This document shows, one piece after another, positions 48,935 to 56,556 of a DNA stretch of 64,000 bases (its first letter is position 1; each line of letters opens with the position of its first letter). The notes under the pieces are model-generated. The model was not told the origin of the DNA, did no database searches, and saw only the letters and a program-made list of their open reading frames with translations. The DNA lies in assembly GCF_000026205.1 (NCBI RefSeq), contig NC_011047.1:434001-498000 (forward strand). Direction: 5' to 3'. Both the position numbers and the translations under genes were made by a program. This DNA is from Candidatus Phytoplasma mali. GTDB taxonomy: Bacteria > Bacillota_I > Bacilli_A > Acholeplasmatales > Acholeplasmataceae.

Positions 48935-49306
48935 ATGAATGAATTAGAAACCAAAATTGCTGTTTTAACTAAAAAATTAAAAACTGTTTATGAATGGTTA
49001 TTCTCTTTAACTATTATTGTTGTGATATTAATAATTTTTCATTTTATTACTATTTATAAAATGAAAACTAATTGTGATAAAGTTAATGAAGTTAACCAAA
49101 AATTTAATACTGAATTAGGAAGAAAATGTGATTATCCAATTTTACATAAAATGTTTACTGATTTTTCAAATACTAACAATCATCGTCTTATTGTTGTTGA
49201 AATTCCTAATAAAAACGGAGTTAAAACTGAATCCAAAGGATCATCAACTAATAATGAAGTAAAAAAAGATGACAAATCAACTGATAATCCCGATTCCAAA
49301 AAATAA
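48935..49306 (+). CDS. Small anchored protein with charged tail
   Basis: This 123-residue protein has a single hydrophobic helix (about residues 19-43), flanked by Lys-rich coil-like sequence. The last 25 residues are low-complexity (KGSSTNNEVKKDDKSTDNPD) and probably disordered. A gaaaggag site precedes the ATG, and a perfect terminator lies 14 bp after the stop. Family unknown. Confidence 0.65.
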   Translation: MNELETKIAVLTKKLKTVYEWLFSLTIIVVILIIFHFITIYKMKTNCDKVNEVNQKFNTELGRKCDYPILHKMFTDFSNTNNHRLIVVEIPNKNGVKTESKGSSTNNEVKKDDKSTDNPDSKK

Positions 49307-49319
49307 TTTAATTAAAATC

Positions 49320-49347
49320 CAAAAACACCATTATTGGTGTTTTTAAA
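49320..49347 (+). terminator. Terminator before the AAA+ ATPase gene
   Basis: aaaaacacca (49321-49330), loop ttat, tggtgttttt (49335-49344). It is almost the same hairpin as at 45361. Confidence 0.85.
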
Positions 49348-49406
49348 TTTTAATTAACCAATTTTATATTCAAAACATTTAATTTAAATTGAAAGGAGAA
49401 ACCAAA

Positions 49407-50633
49407 ATGTCGAGAAAAAATACACCAATTGAAAACAAAACCTCAAAAACTAAACCAATTGCTAATAATAATAAATTTCCTAGTTTAGTTAAAATAAATT
49501 TAATTTTATTTATTTTTAGTGGTTTATTTATTAGTGGATTTATTTATTTTCTATTATTAAACACCAATGTTCGTGAATTAGAAAAACGTGTTATTATTTC
49601 TGAAAATGATTTTACTAATTTAAAAACTACTCTTAATCAACTAAAAGAAACCAATAACAAAGCTAATTTAGAAAAAGAAACAGTATCTAATAATGGTAAT
49701 CAAGATGATTTATTAGTTCCACAATTTCAAATTTCGGATTCTACTAAATTTTTATCATTTGATAAATTAATTGGTTTTAAAGAAGAAAAAGTGGCAGTTG
49801 ATGGTTTTATCGATTATATCTATAATAAAACCAAATATGAAAATGTTGGAGATGTTGACCCTCCTTTTGGAATTTTACTTTATGGAGTTCCAGGTACTGG
49901 TAAAACTACTTTAGCTCGAGCTGTAGCTAAAGAAACTAAATTACCTTTTTTTGAAATTTCAAGTTCAATGTTTTCTCAAAAATATCGTGGTATTGCTCCA
50001 CAAATGGTAAAAGATTTATTTGCTATAGCTAGAGTAGTGGCCGAAGAAAAAGGTGGTGCTATTATTTTCTTAGATGAATGTGAAACCATTTTCGTTAATA
50101 TTAATAATCTTGAAGCAAATTCTGAAGTTGCTAACGTTGTAAATGCTTTTAAAACTGAAATGACTTCAATTGATAATAATCCTAATAAACCAATTTTTGT
50201 AATTGGTGCTACAAATCACATCGATCAATTAGAAGAAGCAATTAAATCACGTTTTACTTATAACATTGAAGTAAAACCATTTGAACGAAAAGAACGTCAA
50301 GAATTCTTAGAATTTATGATTAATCGTCGTAAAAATCCTTATAGTGATGAATCTAAAAAATATTTATTTGAAGTAATTAATGTGGCTTTAGATGATTATC
50401 AAGGTGAAAATAGTTTTTTGAAATCTAATCGTACTTTAGAAAATATTTTAAAAACTGCTATTAATGTTTTTTGTAAAAATCGTGAAATTAAGGAACCTAA
50501 AACTTCCGAAAATTCTACAAAATCAAAATTACGTGAAACAATTGATAAAACTGATTTAAAAACTGCTTATTCAATGGTAGTTTCCAAAGATACCACAATT
50601 TTAGACAAAATCGAAAATTCAATTAATAAATAA
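49407..50633 (+). CDS. Membrane-anchored AAA+ ATPase, FtsH-like, without protease domain
   Basis: From the ATG (408 residues): a basic N-terminus, one membrane helix (about 30-52), a short coiled coil (about 55-95) and an AAA+ module. Walker A is GVPGTGKT (160-167), Walker B IIFLDE (219-224), then 'VIGATNHIDQLEEAIKSRF' with sensor 1 and the arginine finger. The closest family is FtsH/HflB, but the chain ends after the lid, with no HExxH. It would act as a mechanical unfoldase or remodelling factor. A TTG at 49389 overlaps the Shine-Dalgarno and is rejected. The N-in, C-out rule puts the ATPase outside. Confidence 0.85.
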   Translation: MSRKNTPIENKTSKTKPIANNNKFPSLVKINLILFIFSGLFISGFIYFLLLNTNVRELEKRVIISENDFTNLKTTLNQLKETNNKANLEKETVSNNGNQDDLLVPQFQISDSTKFLSFDKLIGFKEEKVAVDGFIDYIYNKTKYENVGDVDPPFGILLYGVPGTGKTTLARAVAKETKLPFFEISSSMFSQKYRGIAPQMVKDLFAIARVVAEEKGGAIIFLDECETIFVNINNLEANSEVANVVNAFKTEMTSIDNNPNKPIFVIGATNHIDQLEEAIKSRFTYNIEVKPFERKERQEFLEFMINRRKNPYSDESKKYLFEVINVALDDYQGENSFLKSNRTLENILKTAINVFCKNREIKEPKTSENSTKSKLRETIDKTDLKTAYSMVVSKDTTILDKIENSINK

Positions 50634-50950
50634 CCTTTTATTAAAAATTAAGTTATTTATTAACAAAGATTCCAAATAATTCCTTTACTATCAAAAAACA
50701 GGTACCAAAAAATACCTTTATTTTGTTAGTAAATTTATTTTTGGTATTATTATACCTTTAAAAAATACTAATTAAATTTAATAATTAGTATTTTTTTTTT
50801 ATTTATTTTTAAAATATTGTTTTAAATTATTAAAAATATTTTGATTTTAATAATTTAAATGAATATTTTAATTTATATTCAAATAAAAACGAAAGGATTA
50901 AAACTTTAATAAATTTTATTATAATTACTAATTTCATATTTGTAATTATT
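50634..50950. other. Intergenic region with terminator hairpins
   Basis: No gene seen. It contains an aaaaacaggtacca string at 50694-50707 that recurs at the right window edge, an inverted pair aatacc/ggtatt around it, and a strong terminator listed separately. The part from 50801 to 50950 is featureless AT-rich DNA. Confidence 0.55.
50759..50802 (+). terminator. Terminator after the AAA+ ATPase gene
   Basis: aaaaaatactaatta (50761-50775) pairs perfectly with taattagtatttttt (50783-50797), followed by more Ts. Confidence 0.85.
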
Positions 50951-51230
50951 TTCATTAAAGTTAATTTTAGTATCATTTTGCTTCAATTTATTTCTCAATT
51001 CAAAATTTTTTTTTATTTTTTTTTAAAAAATAAAAAAAATATTGATAATAATTTAATATTAAATCAACATGAGAAATTTATAAAATCGAGCTTTTATTAT
51101 AAACATTATTTCTCTTATAAGGAATAAAAAGGAAACTGTTAAACAAAAATAACTATCCTTAAATAAAAAAATAATGCCATTAAAACATCACCAAAAATAA
51201 CCAAAGTTAAAACAAATTTTAAATTATTAC
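50951..51230 (+). repeat. 280-bp direct repeat, copy 1
   Basis: From ttcattaaagttaatttt to ttttaaattatta, almost identical to 53471-53749 with about a dozen differences. It is noncoding on both strands. The two copies bracket the small-gene/Panacea cassette in the same orientation. It contains T-runs and A-runs and the conserved block 'aaaatcgagcttttattata'. Confidence 0.93.
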
Positions 51231-51262
51231 CAAAATAAATCAATATGAAAGGAAAAACAATT

Positions 51263-51412
51263 ATGAATAAAAAACCAATTATTTTAAAAATTAATTCTAA
51301 TAAATTTCCTCGAATTCGTTATTTAATTCCAAAAACTGGATTTTTAATTAAATCCAAAAAAAAATATCATCGTATTCGTGATAAAAAAATTAACTTTGAC
51401 ATTGATTTTTAA
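51263..51412 (+). CDS. Small basic protein of unknown function
   Basis: A 49-codon frame, MNKKPIILKINSNKFPRIRY and on, rich in Lys, Arg and Ile, with no membrane segment. The gaaagga site precedes the ATG. It is the first gene inside the cassette bracketed by direct repeats. Family unknown. Confidence 0.5.
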   Translation: MNKKPIILKINSNKFPRIRYLIPKTGFLIKSKKKYHRIRDKKINFDIDF

Positions 51413-51467
51413 AATTTAATTATTTATTAAATAAAAATAAAAAATAAAAAAAAGGAGAATTTAAAAA

Positions 51468-51776
51468 ATGCAAATAGAAGAATTATTAAAAAATGAAGTA
51501 TTTACCAAAAAAATGAAACGTTATATTGAATTTGAAAGCACACTTGATTCTTTAAATGGTGGTGGTAGAGGTTTTACATCTCTTTGTGAAACTTTATACG
51601 AAACTAAAATGCATATATCAGACACTTTTTATGAGTTCATTAATAATTTAGATGAAACACTTCAAGAGTTCAAAAAAATAATTAAAGTAAAAAAAGTGTT
51701 TTTAAAAGAATTAATTAAAGAAGAATACAAACTAGATGACGAATATTTTCGAGATTTATATAATAAAATTTTATAA
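51468..51776 (+). CDS. Small helical protein, paralogue 1 of a tandem family
   Basis: This 102-residue protein is closely related to the product at 52109 (both have 'ELLKNEVF.KKM', 'RGF.SL.ETLYETKM' and 'LIKEEYKLDD'). It is predicted mostly helical with no membrane segment. Its Lys content is higher than that of its sister. An aaggag site behind an A-rich stretch precedes the ATG. Function unknown; its position upstream of a Panacea gene makes it a candidate partner. Confidence 0.65.
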   Translation: MQIEELLKNEVFTKKMKRYIEFESTLDSLNGGGRGFTSLCETLYETKMHISDTFYEFINNLDETLQEFKKIIKVKKVFLKELIKEEYKLDDEYFRDLYNKIL

Positions 51777-51809
51777 AAAAAATAAAAAATTTCAAAGGAG
51801 AAATAAAAA

Positions 51810-52058
51810 ATGAATGAAAACAAAAAATCTAAATTATTAAAAGATAAAAATTTTATAAACAAAATGAAAAAATTTACTGATTCTATTTCAAGAATTTTTT
51901 TATCTCAATGGGCGAAATTTGAACCTATGTGTGATAAAAAAATTTTCAAATTTAAAAATAGTGTTTCGAATAAATTAGAAATTTTACAAAATAAAATTCA
52001 ACAAGAATTTCAATTAACTTCTGAAGAATTTACCGAAATTCATGAAGAATTATTTTAA
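51810..52058 (+). CDS. Small helical protein, divergent paralogue 2
   Basis: This 82-residue protein shares only the pattern of its neighbours: a start with 'KLLKDKNFINKMKKF', a middle amphipathic helix and an end 'LTSEEFTEIHEELF' that aligns with 'LDDDRFEDLYEEIL' of the third copy. It is shorter by about 20 residues in the middle. Strong aaaggag site. Function unknown. Confidence 0.6.
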   Translation: MNENKKSKLLKDKNFINKMKKFTDSISRIFLSQWAKFEPMCDKKIFKFKNSVSNKLEILQNKIQQEFQLTSEEFTEIHEELF

Positions 52059-52108
52059 AAATCATTTTAAATAAAAATAAAAAATAAAAAAAAAGGAGAA
52101 TTTAAAAA

Positions 52109-52417
52109 ATGAAAAACGACGAATTATTAAAAAATGAAGTATTTATCAAAAAAATGAAAGATTATATTGAATTTGAAAAGACACTTAATTCTTTAGATGG
52201 TGGAGATCGAGGTTTCGAATCTCTTCTTGAAACTTTATACGAAACTAAAATGAATATGTCAGATACTTTTTGTGATTTCATTGGTGATTTAGATGCAAAA
52301 CTCCGAGAGTTCGAAATCATAATTGAAGCAAAAAAAGCAATGTTAGAAGAATTAATTAAAGAAGAATACAAACTAGATGATGATCGTTTTGAAGATTTAT
52401 ATGAAGAAATTTTATAA
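52109..52417 (+). CDS. Small helical protein, paralogue 3 of the tandem family
   Basis: This 102-residue protein is about 65% identical to the first copy by eye, including 'YIEFE.TL.SL.GG' and 'EETLYETKM'-type stretches, but more acidic. The 5' flanks of copies 1 and 3 are nearly the same (aaaaaggagaatttaaaaaatg), so gene and ribosome-binding site were duplicated together. Function unknown. Confidence 0.65.
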   Translation: MKNDELLKNEVFIKKMKDYIEFEKTLNSLDGGDRGFESLLETLYETKMNMSDTFCDFIGDLDAKLREFEIIIEAKKAMLEELIKEEYKLDDDRFEDLYEEIL

Positions 52418-52450
52418 AAAAAATAAAAAATTTCAAAGGAGAAAAAATTA

Positions 52451-52873
52451 ATGACGAAAAATCAAATGAAAAAATTAAAAACAAAATTAACGAAATTAAA
52501 ATGTCAAAATATCGAAATTATTCAAAATAATAAAAATGAAATTAAAGAAATTAATTTTGATTTTGAAGGAATGTATCAGGATAGTTTACAATTTTTAAAA
52601 ATTGAATTTTATTCAAATGGTAATTTAAAATATATTCAATGTTTTGGAGATAAATCAACTCCTAAAGATGAAGATTTTACTTATTATTTTTGTGATGAAA
52701 ATAATCCAAAAATATTTAAAGTTCGTTCTTTTTCTATTGTTCCTGAAGTTTTTAAATATTTAAAAACAATTGGTAATATTTTAAAAAATGAGTATTTTAT
52801 TCCAATTATGGATATTGATGATTGTGAAATAACTTATAATTTAATGTCAACTAAAACCTTTTATATGAATTAA
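52451..52873 (+). CDS. Unknown protein directly upstream of the Panacea gene
   Basis: A 140-residue soluble protein without a recognised domain. It has a Lys-rich start (residues 1-20), then beta-rich sequence 'LKIEFYSNGNLKYIQCFGD' (about 55-73). An aaaggag site lies 9 bp before the ATG. The stop is 13 bp before the Panacea gene, which makes it the nearest candidate toxin or client if that gene is an antitoxin. This is inference from position only. Confidence 0.6.
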   Translation: MTKNQMKKLKTKLTKLKCQNIEIIQNNKNEIKEINFDFEGMYQDSLQFLKIEFYSNGNLKYIQCFGDKSTPKDEDFTYYFCDENNPKIFKVRSFSIVPEVFKYLKTIGNILKNEYFIPIMDIDDCEITYNLMSTKTFYMN

Positions 52874-52886
52874 AGGGAAAATAAAA

Positions 52887-53387
52887 ATGGAAAAAAGTAA
52901 TGAAATCAACATTTTTGATGTGGCAAATTATATTATTGCCAATAAAAAAATCCCTGATTTAACCAATTTAAAAATTCAAAAATTAATTTTTTATATTTAT
53001 GTAGTTTATTTAGTAAAAACAAATCCAAAAACCAAAATGTTTCATTCAAATATTGAAGCTTGGCCTTATGGTCCAGTTTTTCCTGAACTTTATTTTGCTT
53101 TAAGTAAATTTCATAATGTTATTATTGATAAACCACTAGTCGTTGATTTTCCAAAAGTAATCAACCATTTACCAAAAAGTTGTATTGAATATATTTTACA
53201 AAAATATGGTAATTTAAAAGCTTATGAATTAACAAGACAAATTCATGATGAAGAACTTTGGAATGATGTTTATGTTGATAATATTTCTTTTGAAGAAAAT
53301 AAAATTACTGATAAGGTAATTTTTGAATATTATCACGATGAATTTGATGATTTTAAAATAGATAAAACTTATTTTCTTAAAAAATAA
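52887..53387 (+). CDS. Panacea-domain (DUF4065, GepA/SocA-like) protein
   Basis: 166 residues with the family pattern: 'IFDVANYII' (9-17), 'LTNLKIQKLIFY' (25-36) and 'IEAWPYGPVFPELYF' (56-70). Panacea domains occur in antitoxins that neutralise unrelated toxins encoded next to them, and in phage proteins. The function is not proven for this copy. It is the last gene of the repeat-flanked cassette, with a weak agggaa site and a short gap to the upstream gene, followed by a terminator. Confidence 0.85.
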   Translation: MEKSNEINIFDVANYIIANKKIPDLTNLKIQKLIFYIYVVYLVKTNPKTKMFHSNIEAWPYGPVFPELYFALSKFHNVIIDKPLVVDFPKVINHLPKSCIEYILQKYGNLKAYELTRQIHDEELWNDVYVDNISFEENKITDKVIFEYYHDEFDDFKIDKTYFLKK

Positions 53388-53398
53388 ATTACCAGTTC

Positions 53399-53430
53399 AA
53401 GATTCTCTTAATGAGAATTTTTTTTTATTT
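53399..53430 (+). terminator. Terminator after the Panacea gene
   Basis: attctc-ttaat-gagaat (53402-53418) followed by a run of Ts. Confidence 0.75.
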
Positions 53431-53470
53431 TTAAAATTAAAAATAAAATTCAAATATCAAAACTAAAAAT

Positions 53471-53749
53471 TTCATTAAAGTTAATTTTAGTATCATTTTG
53501 CTTCAATTTATTTCTCAATTCAAAAATTTTTTTTATTTTTTTTTAAAAAAATAAAAAAATATTGATAATAATTTAATATTAAATCAACATGAGAAATTTA
53601 CAAAATCGAGCTTTTATTATAAACATTGTTCCTCTTCTAAGGAATAAAAAAGAAACTGCTAAACAAAAATAACTATCCTTAAATAAAAAAATAATGCCAT
53701 TAAAACATCACCAAAAATAACCAAAGTTAAAACCAATTTTAAATTATTA
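53471..53749 (+). repeat. 280-bp direct repeat, copy 2
   Basis: Same orientation and extent as copy 1 (50951-51230). Differences include atttacaaaatcg for atttataaaatcg and gttcctcttcta for atttctcttata. Its 3' end passes into a 29-bp tandem repeat that copy 1 lacks. Confidence 0.93.
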
Positions 53750-53811
53750 TTATCGTTAAAATCAATTTTAAATTATTATTATCGTTAAAATCAATTTTAA
53801 ATTATTATTAT
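53726..53811 (+). repeat. 29-bp tandem repeat, three units
   Basis: Units at 53726, 53755 and 53784, each close to gttaaaatcaattttaaatt plus attattatc. Units 2 and 3 are identical over 28 bp. It lies 67 bp before the coiled-coil gene. Confidence 0.85.
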
Positions 53812-53877
53812 TAACATTTTAAACAATTAATTCCTTAATATGAATTCAAACTATTAAGAAAGTAGGTGTCAAAAAAA

Positions 53878-55506
53878 ATGATAGGAATTTTCGACTTATT
53901 TAATATGTATTTTAATTTTCATCATTATTTTACTTGGTTATGTATTGGTTTAATTTTAATCACGATTTATACTTTTGTGAGTAAATTTATTTTTGGTAAA
54001 TTTTCAATTAAAAGTTTTATTTTTATTATTATTATCATCTTTTTAATTTTATTTTTAATTAAAACGATCTTTTTTAATCCTTATGCTAAAAATAGTGAAT
54101 ATTGTAATAAGTTAATTACCAAAACTGATGAGGTATTAAAAAAAGTTGATGAATGTATTAAAGAAAAAACTGAATTAGGCGTTGAATTATTAAATAGTTT
54201 AAATATTTATCAAGAAATGATTAAAGATTTAAATGATATTAAAGGTTTAAATATTCAACAACAAAATGAAATTAAAACCAAAATTAAAGTTATTGATGAA
54301 GCAATTATTAAAATTAAAGCTGATATTGAATCAAGAAAACAAACAATTATTAAACTCGAAACGGAAAAAGGCAGTAAAATTAAAACTAAAAATGAAATTG
54401 AAACCAAAATTAAAGATTTAGAAGAAAGATTAAAAACTGAAACTGATCCCGACATTCGTGCTAAATTAAAAACTGAAATTGCGGAATTACAAAATCAACA
54501 AACTACTTTAGTTCAAGAATTAATTAATCTTGATGTTGAAATTAAAAAATTAAATAATGAAATTAATTATTTAAATAAAAATTTAGAAAATTTAAATTTA
54601 GTTAAAACTGATTTAGAACAAAATTTTAAAAGATTAATGAATGAAGATACACAAATTAGTTATCAAATCGATTCAATTGAAAAACGTAAAGAACGTATTC
54701 AAGTTGAAATTAATGAAAATGAAAAACAATTACAAGAATTAAAAGATAAAAAAAGAAATTATGAAATTTCGAAAAAAAACTTAGAAGAATTATTAGTTTT
54801 AGGTAAAACTTATGAAATGGAAAATGCTTGGAATGCTAAAAATATTCATCAAAGTATTACCAATGTCGGTAATATTGCTTGTAAATGTATTGCAGTTAAT
54901 CAAGGAATGAAATTAGCTGGAAAATTTTTAGATTTATGTTCTAGTTTTAAAACAGTTCCTCAAATTACTAATATTCCACTTAATACTGCTTCAGCAAATT
55001 CAATATTAGAACAAAAAATTAAATCTGCTAAAAATGGTGAATTTCCAATGATTGATAAACCAACTTTTGAACGTCTTTTGCAAAGTTTAGAAGATGATAT
55101 GGCTAATATTGATAACGAAATTATATCTACTCAAAATCATCGACAAGAATTACAAAAACGAATTTCAAGTGAAGTTAATATAGAACATGGTAAAATATTG
55201 CAAAAAATTCAAGCATTAAATTCGATAAATAATGATACTAGAGAATTTTATAATGAAAGATTTCGAGAAAAAATTTCTAAATACGACAAAATTGAAAAAG
55301 AATTTAATGACGATAAATTCACTTTCCAAGGGAAAGCTGATTCAATAATTGATTTATACAATAAAAAAACTCCTTTAAATGAGGATTTAAAATTAGCTAT
55401 TTCTACTAGACTAGAAGAATTAAAATTAAAAAATCCTTCATTATTTAGAGCTCAAACACGTTATTTAAAAAGTAAAGGTTTTGATATTGGTGCTAATTCA
55501 AAATAA
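53878..55506 (+). CDS. Membrane-anchored long coiled-coil (SMC-like) protein
   Basis: 542 residues from the ATG. Two hydrophobic helices (about 15-34 and 45-65) lead into a Lys/Glu-rich coiled coil of roughly 240 residues (about 85-300), then a less regular region with a second coil (about 390-470). There is no Walker A motif, so it is not an SMC ATPase, though PMU proteins of this type are often annotated that way. A 79-bp segment near 54559 recurs in the next gene. A GTG at 53866 overlaps the aggtg ribosome site and is rejected as start. Confidence 0.7.
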   Translation: MIGIFDLFNMYFNFHHYFTWLCIGLILITIYTFVSKFIFGKFSIKSFIFIIIIIFLILFLIKTIFFNPYAKNSEYCNKLITKTDEVLKKVDECIKEKTELGVELLNSLNIYQEMIKDLNDIKGLNIQQQNEIKTKIKVIDEAIIKIKADIESRKQTIIKLETEKGSKIKTKNEIETKIKDLEERLKTETDPDIRAKLKTEIAELQNQQTTLVQELINLDVEIKKLNNEINYLNKNLENLNLVKTDLEQNFKRLMNEDTQISYQIDSIEKRKERIQVEINENEKQLQELKDKKRNYEISKKNLEELLVLGKTYEMENAWNAKNIHQSITNVGNIACKCIAVNQGMKLAGKFLDLCSSFKTVPQITNIPLNTASANSILEQKIKSAKNGEFPMIDKPTFERLLQSLEDDMANIDNEIISTQNHRQELQKRISSEVNIEHGKILQKIQALNSINNDTREFYNERFREKISKYDKIEKEFNDDKFTFQGKADSIIDLYNKKTPLNEDLKLAISTRLEELKLKNPSLFRAQTRYLKSKGFDIGANSK

Positions 55507-55625
55507 AATTTGAAATTGGTACCAATTAATCAAAATTTTTTTTGCATATTAATTCCAAATTTAAATTAAAAAAAGTATCTTTATAATATATTTTAAAAAA
55601 TTAATTAGAAAGGATTTACATTATA

Positions 55626-56402
55626 ATGAACTTTAAACAAACTTTATTAACTTTAATTGGTATTTTAATTGGTGTTTTAATTATTTTAATATTTTATTAT
55701 CAAAATACTGGTAATTCTTCTCAATTACCAGTATTGTCTCCTGATTCTAATTTACCGAATTCTAATCCAATCAATCATAAAACCATTATTGATGAAAATG
55801 TTTCTAATCATAAACCAATATTATTTGATGAAAACGTTTCTAATCATGAACCATTAATTACTTCCAAATTGGATAATGCTGAAACTAAAATTATTCCAAT
55901 ATTAATTACTGAAAATGAATTTAATCTTATTATTAATTATATTGAAAATGCAACTATGACTAAAATACCTGAATTTATTCAAGATCAAGTTCAAATTACT
56001 AAAATCAACGAAATAAAAGAATCTTATCAAAAAAGACAAGATCTATATAGATCATGGGTGAAAAGTGATCTTGAAACAACAAATCGGTTTCAAGAAAAAA
56101 TTGATAATTATAAAAAAGAAGAATTAGATATTAATAATAAAAAAGAAAAAATTCAAAAAATAATTCAAAATTTAAAAAACCAAAAAATTTCTCATGATAT
56201 TAATACCAAAATTTTACAACAAGAAAATGAAATTAATTATTTAAACAAAAATTTAAAGAATTTAAATTTAGTTAAAACTGATTTAGAACAAAATTATCAA
56301 AGATATCAAAAAACTAATAATGATAATAATAAATATCGAGACAATTGTGAAAAACAAAACACCAAAGAACGTTTATTAAAAATTTACACTATTAAATCTT
56401 AA
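55626..56402 (+). CDS. Short anchored coiled-coil protein related to the preceding gene
   Basis: 258 residues: an N-terminal membrane helix (about 7-27), a Pro/Asn/Ser-rich spacer with a repeated 'DENVSNHKP'-type unit (about 53-80), then a Lys/Glu coil. The stretch 'INYLNKNL.NLNLVKTDLEQN' is shared almost exactly with the preceding protein. After it, similarity fades quickly and the frame stops, so it may be a truncated relative. gaaagga site before the ATG. Confidence 0.6.
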   Translation: MNFKQTLLTLIGILIGVLIILIFYYQNTGNSSQLPVLSPDSNLPNSNPINHKTIIDENVSNHKPILFDENVSNHEPLITSKLDNAETKIIPILITENEFNLIINYIENATMTKIPEFIQDQVQITKINEIKESYQKRQDLYRSWVKSDLETTNRFQEKIDNYKKEELDINNKKEKIQKIIQNLKNQKISHDINTKILQQENEINYLNKNLKNLNLVKTDLEQNYQRYQKTNNDNNKYRDNCEKQNTKERLLKIYTIKS

Positions 56403-56424
56403 ATTCGATTTAAAACCTAAAATT

Positions 56425-56498
56425 TAATAAATAAAAAAAATAAAAAAATAAAAAATAAATAAAAATAAATAAAAAAAAATAAAAAAAGAAAGGAGTAA
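56425..56498 (+). repeat. A-rich low-complexity stretch
   Basis: Repeated aaataaa units over about 70 bp directly before the secreted-repeat protein gene. Similar A-rich tracts precede the genes at 51468 and 52109. Confidence 0.7.
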
Positions 56499-56556
56499 AT
56501 CATGTTAAAAAAAATAAAAAATGAAAGGAGTAAATCATGTTAAAAAAAATAAAAAA
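56488..56556 (+). repeat. 35-bp tandem duplication of a ribosome-binding/start region
   Basis: The string gaaaggagtaaatcatgtta with the following aaaaaaataaaaaat occurs twice, 35 bp apart. The first ATG (56502) opens only a 13-codon frame (MLKKIKNERSKSC), because 35 is not a multiple of three. The second ATG (56537) opens the long gene. Confidence 0.9.

Noticed and set aside
51060-51115. Conserved RNA hairpin within the 280-bp repeat (gagaaat ... atttctc)
   Set aside because: The pairing holds in copy 1 but substitutions in copy 2 (gttcctc, tttacaa) break it without compensation, so structure is not supported.
53878-55506. True SMC ATPase
   Set aside because: There is no Walker A, signature or Walker B motif, and the N-terminus has two membrane helices.
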